This document shows, piece after piece, positions 50,201 to 57,473 of a stretch of 64,000 nucleotides of DNA (positions are counted from its first letter, which is position 1; every line of letters starts with the position of its first letter). The translations under genes were made by a program, and so were the position numbers. The stretch is from Saxidomus purpurata. Lineage: Eukaryota > Mollusca > Bivalvia > Venerida > Veneridae. Under the pieces are notes generated by a model. The model did not search any database. It was not told where the DNA came from and saw nothing but the letters and a program-made list of their open reading frames with translations. Location of the stretch: NCBI GenBank assembly GCA_022818135.1, contig JAFMSR010000009.1:25010065-25074064 (forward strand), given 5' to 3'.

Positions 50201-53200
50201 CATCAAATAACCTAAAATCTGCTAGAACTGAAGACATCAAATAACTTAAATCTACTAGGACTATTATCATCAAATAAAGTTTGAGCTTAATAATATGCAA
50301 ATTAATACAGCAGGAATGTCTTTGGCGTAGTTTACTGGTAATCTTGATTAACATTACATCATGGGCCATAGCAGGCTCAACGTGTATCAACCAAGATGAG
50401 TACATTATTTTGTACATCAGAATAGTTAGGTCAAAGACCCTTGGTACATTTGTATCTAACTGATATAAACTAAGATAAATTAGTTAGTAACATTTTCATC
50501 TACCTTGTCCGTGATGTCCTTGACCTTGAGCTTGAGGATCTGTATCCACCTCGACTACCTCCTCCTCTACGTCCATCTGTGTAATGGAAGTCTGAAATGA
50601 CAATCAAATTTCAGTATAGAATACGAGACAGATCAGTTTGATCCTGACAAAAAGTTTTCAGTTCTACTCAATACATACCCGAGCCTCCACATTGACAGCA
50701 AAGGAGTCAGTAATCCAGTCGTTTTAAGGTTGGATCAGGGTTCTATTACCAGCCATGGCTAACATTTGAACAATTGTTCAATTCTGAGTGAAATTGTTTC
50801 TTACATAGGTACAGTAAATAATACTGTTGCAAGGCAGTATTTAACCACAGTAAGTTCACCTGTCATGGGCGTGCCTAGAAACAAGTTATTCTATCTACTG
50901 TAAATTTGGTTATATTCCCGATGATTTAATTTTTCCTATTTTTACAAATTTCCCAATTTACTAATTCAAAAATCTCGCAAAATATGCATTTCACATAGAT
51001 TTACTATTAGAGAATTCTATTTTTTTTTTTGCAAATTTGAAATTTGGGAATAAATTATTATGATGCCTGCTCACAAATCGCAAAATTTTCTTCACACGAA
51101 AATGTCTAAATTTACAGTATTTAACACGGTTACTTAGACTGTCCAACAAGACATCTAAATTTTATCCGCTTAAGCAAAATGAGAAATTAGATAAGCTGTC
51201 ACTAGAGAAACATTATTTGAGAAGCACAGGAATTGCTTTAACTATTTAAACTTTAACTCAAGGGTAGAGTAGGGCAATTAATAATTGCTTCACATTTAGA
51301 CAAGACTTTTTCTATTCTATATTTTGTTTATACACGTTATACATGTTATACATGTATTAGTCATGTATATTTTTTTTGGCTTATCAGTAATTTTTTTACT
51401 CAGTCTTGCATACAAATCATTCAAGTCATTTAAAAGTTTCCTTCATTTGTCAATACAGACAGACTGGTGCATTAAAAGCTTCTGTAGTTTCTAAGCCCTT
51501 GCATGATGGTATCGATCATGCCTCAGGTTTCCATTTGTATGCATAAAGTCTACTGCTGCAGTGGAGTGTATTCGTAAAATGATACAATAACTTTATTAAA
51601 TATAATCGATATGTATGGATTATATATGCATAAAGGCATGTTTCAAAATGTCAATGAAATGAGAAACTGTTGGCCTTCTTATAGTGCTCTCCCAAATAAA
51701 ACAAAACGAGGGCTGATGGCAAAGCTGTTATAACTTATATGAAATAAAGAAGGACTAACGTTAGTTTTGCCATCAACTCTTAAAAATTGCTAGGTACTGG
51801 ATTTTTTTTTACACTTCGGCTGTCTAGTTTTTGTGGAGAGTCAATGAAAAATTTGACTTTCAGATGGATAGCAAAGCTTTTACGATTTCAAAAATAAATA
51901 TCCTGTAAAAACCTGTAAAGGGCCTTGTTGACCTAGTTAAGGTAAGACATGACCTGGGTGGTATAAAGACAAGCAATTTGACTAAGTTACATGAAGATAC
52001 AGCAAAAAATGTAATTTCTGCAATGACGGTAATGTTTTTTCTATGATCTGACAGTCAAATACCTTTTTTTCATGCCAAGTGACCAACTTCCACACTGGAA
52101 GTGACCAATTTCCACACAATCAAAATATGCTATTGAAAGTTGAAAGCGTTTGTGCTAGTTTGTTTACTCCCACATGACCAAGTGTCACATACCAAGTGTC
52201 ACTCTTGAGCTATATAAACAGCAGTTTTCATTTAAACATGTACAATGTCATGTATTCTTTAAAGTCCCAGGAGCACTTTGGATGTACAAAATGTAAAGTT
52301 ACTTGTAGACCTTGTATCATCAAGAAAGATGCCGTGCTCCTGAGATTAATCGTTACTAAGAGACAGTTAGAAAAACTCTCCTTACATTACTTTTTACATC
52401 GAATGTACATACTGTAAATTTAGCGAGGGTATTGGAAAAAGTAAGAAACGCTTTCTGACAATGCTATTTCATGAAGAAGCCACAGAAATATGAAAGAAAT
52501 GTGTATATGTCAACATTGTTCTATAGACTAAAAAGAACACAGTTCTATTATTATTTTCCCTGTAAATTTCTTATTTTATATATTATTCTATGTATTTATA
52601 AAGGTGAAGTGTTTGTTTATTATACATTCTGTAGTGTCACCCCTAGTTAAAGGGCCAGCCATATCCGACTTATGAGACACCTTCTCTCTGAGCACATTTA
52701 CCTCCCAAATTCCATCCTTTAATGCCAGGCACCAGGCAGGTAAGCATATAGTAACCATTATTTAACTAGCTGGCGGCTCACCAAGTGGCCATATCAGAAT
52801 GGACCCATGCTGGGATTCGAACCTTCGAGGTGGATGCCTAATTTTAAACCCCTAGACCAAGGGAGACAGTTCAGACCAAGGGAGACGGTTTATAAGTACA
52901 TGTATTTAAATTTCTAGTGGGACTTTAAGTTTAGAGTACATCAGGCCCTGTGCTTAAAAAAGTTTCTGGAGCACAACCAATAGCTCAATACAAAGTCATG
53001 TAGATTCAAGTTATTTATTTACAAAAGGGGCCGTTTACACGCATCTCCTCATCAGGAAATTTCTTTCAAATCCTGCAGTTCTCCTAGTTGACTTTACCTC
53101 AGGATTTTTATTCCCCTTAATTAATAAGCAAAATTACCGAGCAAAGGTTTGGGCCCCTTCCGATCTCCGTAAAAAAGGGAACTTGGTACACTACATAGGT

Positions 53201-55460
53201 TAACATTCTGAGAAATTTTCATAATGACTGGACCAAAATTGCGTCTTTATTGTCAGTGCAAAAATCCAATTATTACAGACAGACAGACAACTGAGAACAA
53301 TTGATTACAGAAGCTCATCCTTGAGCACTTCATGTTTACGTTAGCTAAAACAACAAGGCTATTAAGACAAGCAATTTACTCCAATCTGTTTTAGCACTAC
53401 CATGTTGCTGTAAAAGATAATGTTATGCAAGGGTAATTTGTCAATAATAGCACTCGATAATATGCACTAATTAATTTATTACTACTGAACAACAGAGAAT
53501 ATATCACATTCCACTTAGTTTACATGTAGATGGCAACAAACAAAGCTCTACAAGGTCATGTTCCATCATCTGCTTTATGATAACAGTTGCTACTGTGTAA
53601 ATGCCCTGCAGTCACTTCAATTATGCACCCACCTGCCTTGAGCATCCAATACTGATCATCATTACCCCAGCCACCTGACAGGAAGTAAATGGACCCCTCC
53701 TTTTTGGGGGGGAACAAGTAAGGTACCCTTTAGAGCCCTTTCACCCTGCGTTAACATACCCTGACTGGCATGCCTTTGAAGTTTGAAATTCCAATGAAGA
53801 TCAGTGACTTATGGGTTTATGGAATGAGCTTTTAACCGCTTTATATTAGTTCCATAAGAAAACAGACTACGTCATCACAAAGAGCTTGATGAGATGAGTA
53901 CAACAGTTTCTGTAAAAAATGTCAAAAACTAAAAAAACCGATTTACGGGGTTCTGGAAATAAGGTGACGATTTGTCTAGGGCACATCTGTCTAAAAACAT
54001 TATTTAGTACAAAACAAGACAGTCTAAGCAATTACATTAGTATTAAATTGGTACTTCTAAAAGCTATTAAATACTCTCTGTACATATTACTACGTCACGC
54101 TACACTACAGTAACTCTCCAATATCTGTAACTGTAAGTATGATGAGGCTGCTTTGATATGGTCACATGATAAGTATGTAAGTTCCAACAATACTTTCAGC
54201 AACAATATTAGCATATAAATTTCTAGGCATATTTTACTAAGCGTCAACTTCATATACAAAGCGTCTTGGCTTTATCCACTTTAGATCCAGTTAAGCATTT
54301 ATTTAAAACAGAGACGTATAAGATATAGTTTATTAAGTCTTTGTTTAAATGATGATAGATCTAGATTTTGTATCTGTATTTCTTAATATATTTCATGGCT
54401 GTTAGGAAATATGCGCACATGATGAATGTTCTGCGGGTATTTCCGACCACCTTAGTTTCTCTTCTCTACAGGATGGAGCAACATTTTCGACCTTTCCATG
54501 GCATTAGTTCATGTTAAAAAAATAAAAATATTCAAAGAGTGAAGTCAGTTTTTAGATAACTGACAAGTTTAAACCTTAGAAATTTTTTGAACAAAACTGC
54601 TATTTTCTTAAACGAAAATGGTGTTATTTAAATGTTTCTAATAAAAATTAAAACTAGCATTCAGTAATAGCTGCATATTCGGGCATACCCGACCCCACTT
54701 TTCTGAAATTAAGCAATCTTTCTTGTTAGATTTGGTTAATTTCAAAGATTAAACATGCATACAGCCAAATTCTCGGCTTCGCCGTGACGTCATACTAGCT
54801 AGTTAACCAATCAGATTATTAGATCGCATTCATTTCGTCACTCGGTGAAACAAATGTGAAAGGTGAAAACTCGGTCTTTACCGTACACCCATATGCAAGT
54901 TTAAGTTTATTTCGAATGAAACAGAAAGCTTTTAATGACGCATAATTACTACAAATTCAATTCTATGATTATAAGCTAATGGTAAACACTCATGTTCTTT
55001 CATTTTTCTTCTTTGACTTTATGCATTTTATAAGTAAAGATGCATACAGACCAGTGATGAAAGCCGAGGATTTCCTGAAATTATATAGATATTTTAATCA
55101 GTGCCCGGATGTGCGAAGCCGAGATAGTGATCCACTTCAGAAACCAAATATGCTGTGTATTGTGTTAAATAATGATCCACTTCAGAAACCAAATATGCTG
55201 TGTATGGTGTTAAATAGTGATCCACTTCAATACAAGATTGAAACCGACTTGGCTAACCCCCTTGCTACCACCACTTTCAGTGCTTTGATTGAGACAGAAA
55301 CTGATTGGATTGCCAATCTGTCCTGAGGCTGAATGGATCAGACACTTATTTCACACAATATGTTGATAAAGCAATAACTTTTAACAAAACAAAATAGTAT
55401 TTACCTACCAAGAACAATTAAAACGACTAAAATTAGTAAAATACGAAAAGTCCAGTTCAT
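39375..55460 (-). CDS. single-pass membrane protein, CX-module / Shisa-STMC6-like (ten exons)
   Basis: Ten exons join in consistent phase to a 1080 nt frame (359 aa plus stop): 55409-55460, 50504-50591, 48189-48334, 46821-46962, 45660-45811, 44514-44570, 43081-43194, 42241-42420, 41242-41343, 39375-39421. Order: signal peptide (1 to ~18, MNWTFRILLILVVLIVL); Arg/Ser/Gly-rich stretch (25-57); hydrophobic AAAVGVVFGLM (71-81) before KRRR; six-cysteine module with C100, C116, C128-C129, C137-C138; transmembrane helix ~149-172; RRRRQQQQ stop-transfer; Pro/Tyr/Gly-rich cytoplasmic tail with YPPP repeats and terminal PPSY (352-355). The cysteine layout and PY tail suit a CX-module or Shisa/WBP1/VOPP1-like (STMC6) protein; such tails bind WW domains of NEDD4-type ligases. 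Family placement is inferred; the gene model is read from the sequence. Confidence 0.85.
40470..40818 (+). mobile_element. tRNA-derived SINE with poly-A tail, in intron 9
   Basis: The head has A box 'TGGTCTATTGGTTAACGC' and B box 'TTGGTTCGAATTCCAG'. About 280 bp of unrelated body follow, ending in 'CAAAGAAAAAAAAAAAA'. It lies antisense to the host gene. A 106 aa open frame within it is incidental. Confidence 0.7.
41170..41208. repeat. poly-G run of ~39 nt
   Basis: An uninterrupted G homopolymer immediately left of the first copy of the 461 bp duplication; the second copy has only six G at the matching place (41608-41613). It could form a G-quadruplex, or the assembly length may be wrong. Confidence 0.9.
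41242..41343 (-). CDS. membrane protein exon 9 (splice-competent copy)
   Basis: Acceptor TTTCAG|ATGGC and donor CTACAG|GTAGAG. Encodes DGKYPLPAGDVSGPQPYPPE and APQGSYPGGYPPPT in phase with exons 8 and 10. Confidence 0.85.
41692..41804 (-). CDS. duplicated exon 9', alternative terminal exon or dead copy
   Basis: It has the same acceptor (TTTCAG|ATGGC) and nearly the same coding sequence as exon 9. At the donor it diverges: it reads on as ...GGYPPLPSPY and stops at TGA (41692-41694), followed by 13 A. If used after exon 8, the protein would be 347 aa with C-terminus PLPSPY in place of PPPTGVTPTAPPPSY, losing the PPSY motif. It lies upstream of exon 9 in transcription order, so it must be skipped to make the full-length form. 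Confidence 0.55.
41945..42160 (-). mobile_element. tRNA-derived SINE in intron 8
   Basis: Minus-strand head with A box 'TGGTGTAGGGGTAGTACA' and B box 'GTGGGTTTGAATCCACG', like the SINE at 7.05-7.24 kb. The tail part ('AACTTGGTCTACAATC') is also present near 41525-41550 because the 461 bp duplication copied it. Confidence 0.7.
42241..42420 (-). CDS. membrane protein exon 8
   Basis: Acceptor TTTCAG|GAGTT, donor TTCACAG|GTACAA; 180 nt, phase 1 at both ends. It encodes a Pro/Tyr/Gly-rich segment with two near-identical VTPYPPP blocks followed by PEPYPPAGMAPY and PAPGYAAQPPYAAAPSP. Low complexity; probably disordered cytoplasmic tail. Confidence 0.85.
42867..43030. repeat. 31 bp minisatellite in intron 7
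   Basis: About five copies of a 31 bp unit beginning TACATCTGTCTTGTCGCCTA (starts at 42867 and 42898). Frames over it on both strands are artefacts. Confidence 0.9.
43081..43194 (-). CDS. membrane protein exon 7
   Basis: Acceptor TGAATAG|CCAATG, donor AATCCTG|GTTTGT; 114 nt. Encodes NAGGPQIPMQTYNTQPGMMP and PQAYDSNAPGLPYSTNP, a Pro/Gln/Met-rich tail segment in phase with its neighbours. Confidence 0.85.
43505..44425 (+). mobile_element. pearl-like element in intron 6
   Basis: Opens with 'ATCACTAAATGTGATTTATA' and 'CCCCCGAAAG', closes with 'CTTCGTTTCGGGGGTATA'. The core has three units with 'GGCAATAACTCTGTAATGAG' and 'GCACTGCACTTCCTCTCAAT', then a GACC/GACG microsatellite at 44045-44085. The unit resembles the 14.6 kb element at its phrases but is a distinct subfamily. 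The segment 44150-44400 (with TGACGTCA) may be an extra insertion. Confidence 0.65.
44514..44570 (-). CDS. membrane protein exon 6
   Basis: Acceptor TTTTACAG|GTATTA, donor ATATGT|GTAAGT; 57 nt. Encodes GINGSHIPEQQPLTGPGYM at the start of the cytoplasmic tail. Confidence 0.8.
44950..45335. repeat. dispersed repeat in intron 5, related to 27.4-28.0 kb
   Basis: Same ordered phrases as the 27.4-28.0 kb copy: 'TATTTCCATCTCAACCAAATG' variant, 'CTTGCATACAATCTTGCA', 'GTGACGTCACATTG', 'ATAACGTTACGTAACATG', 'GGAGGGGTGCCATA'. Confidence 0.6.
45660..45811 (-). CDS. membrane protein exon 5 (transmembrane helix)
   Basis: Acceptor TATGTAG|GTCTGC, donor CAACAG|GTTGGA; 152 nt. Encodes a ~24-residue hydrophobic helix (IAGIVIGVIVACIIIGVIVY then CVCV), RRRRQQQQ on the cytoplasmic side, and GGIIISDTKSTG. 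Positive residues after the helix support a type I topology. Confidence 0.9.
46616..46755 (+). repeat. dispersed repeat in intron 4, shared with 3.9 and 52.4 kb
   Basis: Shares 'GCCTTTCTTTCGTATT', 'TTCTTAATTTTTGCAATATC' and 'ATTGAAAAA' with 3945-4045 on the same strand, and is matched on the opposite strand by 52430-52560. Confidence 0.5.
46821..46962 (-). CDS. membrane protein exon 4 (six-cysteine module)
   Basis: Acceptor GTGTTTAG|AACCAA, donor GACAA|GTAGGT; 142 nt. Encodes EPRICYNEKNLRNGTYGYFI, then CPEEYQKDDYAYCCGSSDEQ and KCCTYTD. Spacing C-x15-C-x11-CC-x7-CC, with CCG, resembles the extracellular cysteine domains of CX-module and Shisa/WBP1-like proteins. NGT is a potential N-glycosylation site. 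Confidence 0.9.
47225..47310. repeat. isolated copies of the 'GATCATGA' dispersed repeat
   Basis: 'GGTAGATCATGACCAACC' and 'CAGTACAGATCATGATTG' are two degenerate cores of the family seen at 8.3-13.6 kb. Confidence 0.4.
47388..47832. repeat. 27 bp minisatellite in intron 3
   Basis: About 16 copies of a 27 bp unit (AGACCAGAGCAGCTTACATC plus TTAAGTT) alternating GAGCAG/GGGCAG variants. Since 27 is divisible by three, it reads open on both strands (157 aa on minus), which is an artefact. Confidence 0.95.
48189..48334 (-). CDS. membrane protein exon 3
   Basis: Acceptor TTTACAG|TTCTAG, donor AATAGAG|GTAAGT; 146 nt. Encodes SSSRSTSRVRSYTGPTYRTG, SWKTAAAVGVVFGLMSYKRR and RMYYGHPNR. A short hydrophobic run followed by basic and Tyr residues precedes the cysteine module, a layout I associate with CX-module proteins. 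Its acceptor sequence is reiterated in the upstream intron. Confidence 0.88.
48430..49390 (+). mobile_element. pearl-like element in intron 2
   Basis: Starts 'ATCACTGAAGGTGATGAATA' and 'CCCCCCGAAC'; ends 'TTGTGTTCGGGGGGTATAC', so the ends are complementary. The core is about five ~160 bp units containing 'GACCTTGACCTTTGACCTAG', 'CATGCACAACTAGGC' and 'AAATTCTGACCAGGGGTTTT'. It splits the 33 bp array of this intron; array-like sequence resumes on both sides. Confidence 0.75.
49391..50270. repeat. 33 bp minisatellite in intron 2, repeating the exon-3 splice acceptor
   Basis: Regular from about 49920 to 50270 (ten or more 33 bp units), degenerate from 49391, with traces at 48360-48425. On the minus strand each unit contains CTTCAG followed by TTCTAGCAG; the 12 nt CAGTTCTAGCAG is identical to the real intron 2/exon 3 junction (48326-48337). 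Read in the phase of exon 3 the array stays open, with 11-residue repeats SSRFKLFDVFS. Confidence 0.92.
50504..50591 (-). CDS. membrane protein exon 2
   Basis: Acceptor CATTTCAG|ACTTCC, donor GACAAG|GTAGAT; 88 nt. In phase with exon 1 it encodes DFHYTDGRRGGGSRGGYRSS and SSRSRTSRT, a basic Gly/Ser/Arg-rich segment just after the signal peptide. The other open frame across it (Glu/Val-rich) does not join to exon 1 or exon 3 in phase. Confidence 0.82.
50896..51119. mobile_element. TA-flanked MITE, copy C, in intron 1
   Basis: TACTGTAAATTT at 50896-50907 is the exact inverse of AAATTTACAGTA at 51108-51119. Interior 'AAATTTCCCAATTTACTAAT' and 'AAATTTGGGAATAAATTATT' are also opposed. Same terminal family as 2650 and 34618. 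Confidence 0.8.
52430..52560 (-). repeat. dispersed repeat in intron 1, inverse of 3.9 and 46.6 kb copies
   Basis: 'AGAAACGCTTTCTGACAATG', 'GAAGAAGCCACAGAAATATG' and 'ACTAAAAAGAACACAGTTCT' are reverse complements of phrases at 3945-4045 and 46616-46755. Confidence 0.5.
52640..52867 (-). mobile_element. tRNA-derived SINE in intron 1
   Basis: On the minus strand 'CCCTTGGTCTAGGGGTTTAA' (A-box region) and 'GAAGGTTCGAATCCCAGC' (B box) form a tRNA-like head followed by ~150 bp of body. It is in the sense direction of the host gene. Confidence 0.65.
53230..53345 (+). mobile_element. 3' end fragment of a pearl-like element
   Basis: 'GCAAAAATCCAATTATTACA', (GACA)n and 'AGCTCATCCTTGAGCACT' form a microsatellite plus palindromic terminus, like other elements here. 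The core is mostly absent. Confidence 0.4.
54979..55326 (+). CDS. doubtful ORF with 45 bp internal repeats, antisense in intron 1
   Basis: A 115-codon frame with a plausible stretch (DAYRPVMKAEDFLKLYRYFN) followed by copies of a 15-residue unit, DPLQKPNMLCIVLNN. The unit is 45 bp (repeat starts at 55129, 55174 and 55219), so the open frame partly reflects the repeat. No domain is recognised and no splice signals decide the matter. It could be a captured exon or transposon remnant. Confidence 0.2.
   Translation: MVNTHVLSFFFFDFMHFISKDAYRPVMKAEDFLKLYRYFNQCPDVRSRDSDPLQKPNMLCIVLNNDPLQKPNMLCMVLNSDPLQYKIETDLANPLATTTFSALIETETDWIANLS
55409..55460 (-). CDS. membrane protein exon 1 (signal peptide)
   Basis: ATG (plus-strand CAT at 55458-55460) preceded by GAA; encodes MNWTFRILLILVVLIVL, then donor CTTG|GTAGGT, phase 1. 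An alternative donor four bases later (GTAG|GTAAAT) would put exon 2 out of frame (stop after eight codons), so it is not used for this product. The hydrophobic core and charged flank are typical of a secretory signal. Confidence 0.85.
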
Positions 55461-57470
55461 TTCGAAGTCTTTTCCGGGATCCCCGAAGATCTAAATATAG
55501 AATTATCTTGAGGTCTGAGGTAATCTCCGTATCGCACCCGGTATCGCACCCGTACGTATACCGTACATTTACGTAGACCTCAGTCAGCAAATTATTTAGA
55601 AAACCCCTCGTTATACGGGCGGCGACTTGAAGAGAAGAAACAAAAAAGTTAAATATTTTAAGAATACAAGGGTGATTTAATAATAGCTAAAGCGCTGAAA
55701 GCACTGGTGGAAGGTTTATCAACGTTTGGAACAAGTATACTGAGCACGTACAAGATAAGTTTTTATTTAAATTATGAGTATGTACATTTTACAATTAAAA
55801 TAGAATAACCAGGTCCTCCCTCGACATACGCTGACATTTTCCCCATAAGTTGCACTTTCCATAACCCATAGTTATTCTTTTTTATCACTCACATTATTAG
55901 GTCGGAGTAGATCGAAATATAGCATATGATTAATTATGTTTTATGTTTAACGGTATAAGTATAATTACATATATAGTGGATATTTGTTTTTGTCGGTGTT
56001 ATATCACGTTATAATTTCGATAAACCACGGAAAAAAAACCCACAAAATAATATAGCTTATGCTTGAAAATAACTTTGATTATACGTGCATTCTAGTATAC
56101 TCATTCGAATGACTTAATTTTTGATGGTGTTCACATCACGAACGTTAAACGTTGGCTATGTAATGGATTTAAAAATGACCGTGTTTTAACAAGAAACTCT
56201 TACTTCCGATTTGATCGCTGGACTAGTTATCAAGGGATCATTCAATCCCACTTTCAACTACTCACATACCTAACGTTATTTAGGATAATACTATTAACCG
56301 ATGCCTTGTGCACCAGTTATCATCGAGACATATATGTTCGGGACATGTTTAAAGCACTCTCTAAACGGGATACACAGAATTTTTCACTATTGTGCTGTGA
56401 TGTAGGACATGTTCTTCGTGTCATTCACAACAAAATATAAATATTTTCGACTAGGTATTTTGTTATTATGATTATTTGTCATATGTGCAACTTCTTAAAT
56501 ACCATTTCTAGATTCCTTTGGGGTTTCCTATAAACTTGCCCAGTTTTCAACCAATCATCTTCATTAAAAGTCACTCAGTGTTCAGCAGGTACTCACACCT
56601 TCAAACATTTTTCTAATGGTAATAAATTAATTTCATATACCCTTAATTCGGATCCTGACTCAATATCATGATATAAAAGATCCCCGATCAGGCCAACTGA
56701 TATGTGTCCTTGTGCAAGTGACGCCCCAGTCCATCCAGCTATATATGGTTACAAGTATTGACAAGAAATTGGTTCCATCATGTGATTTGTTTCCAGAAGG
56801 ATAACTGTAAATTGAGAGAACTTGCAAAAAATACGTATATAAACTATAATATATATAAGAGAACTCATACGAGTCATATTGTTGAAAGACGGACGAAAGA
56901 AATCACGGTCTGTAATGGCAACCTTTTGTTACACTTATTTACATTTACAGAATGTTTACCAAACAATAATACAGTCCAAGTTCGACTTGCAAATGTGGTA
57001 ATGACCATGTGCATTTTTTTTATTTTAAGACCTAAACTACATTATAATAAAGAATACAGACATTATTCATTTTTCCTCATATCGTTTATCTTTTAAAGTA
57101 CAATGTGCATGCTTTTAACGTATAGCAAATGAAACATGTTGAATTTTTTCTACCAGTACCCTCGGTCATTGAACACGAAATAATCCGAGGATATCTGTTC
57201 ATTACCGAGCTTGTGCGATCGGTGACAGACAACAAAACGCCATATCGGTGTTTACGTTAAATCTCAGATGGGTCCAATGCAATTATGCCATAGGCTTTAT
57301 ATTGAAATGAAAACTCCCTCATAGTGACCCCCCTCCCCCCCCACACACACACACACATACACGCCAACCGCAGGAGTGCTGATCAAATAATGTAATGCTG
57401 AGGAACATGAAATGAGTTCCAAGCAGTGCAGTGGTTGCTGCACGGAATGGATTGAGATCAAAAGTAGATG
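55461..57470. other. gene-free stretch upstream of the membrane-protein gene
   Basis: This should contain the gene's promoter. Near the start codon is a doubled 'GTATCGCACCCG' (55530-55555), but no TATA box is evident. 57330-57362 is a C-run plus (CA)n microsatellite. Other open frames (such as 56758-57096) look accidental. Confidence 0.4.
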
Positions 57471-57473
57471 TCC

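Noticed and set aside
50504..50591. Alternative frame of exon 2 (Glu/Val-rich)
   Set aside because: Open in isolation but does not join exon 1 or exon 3 in phase with the visible donors; the Gly/Ser/Arg-rich frame does.
56758..57096. 112-codon plus-strand open frame
   Set aside because: AT-rich composition, no recognisable domain, and no clear splice or promoter signals.
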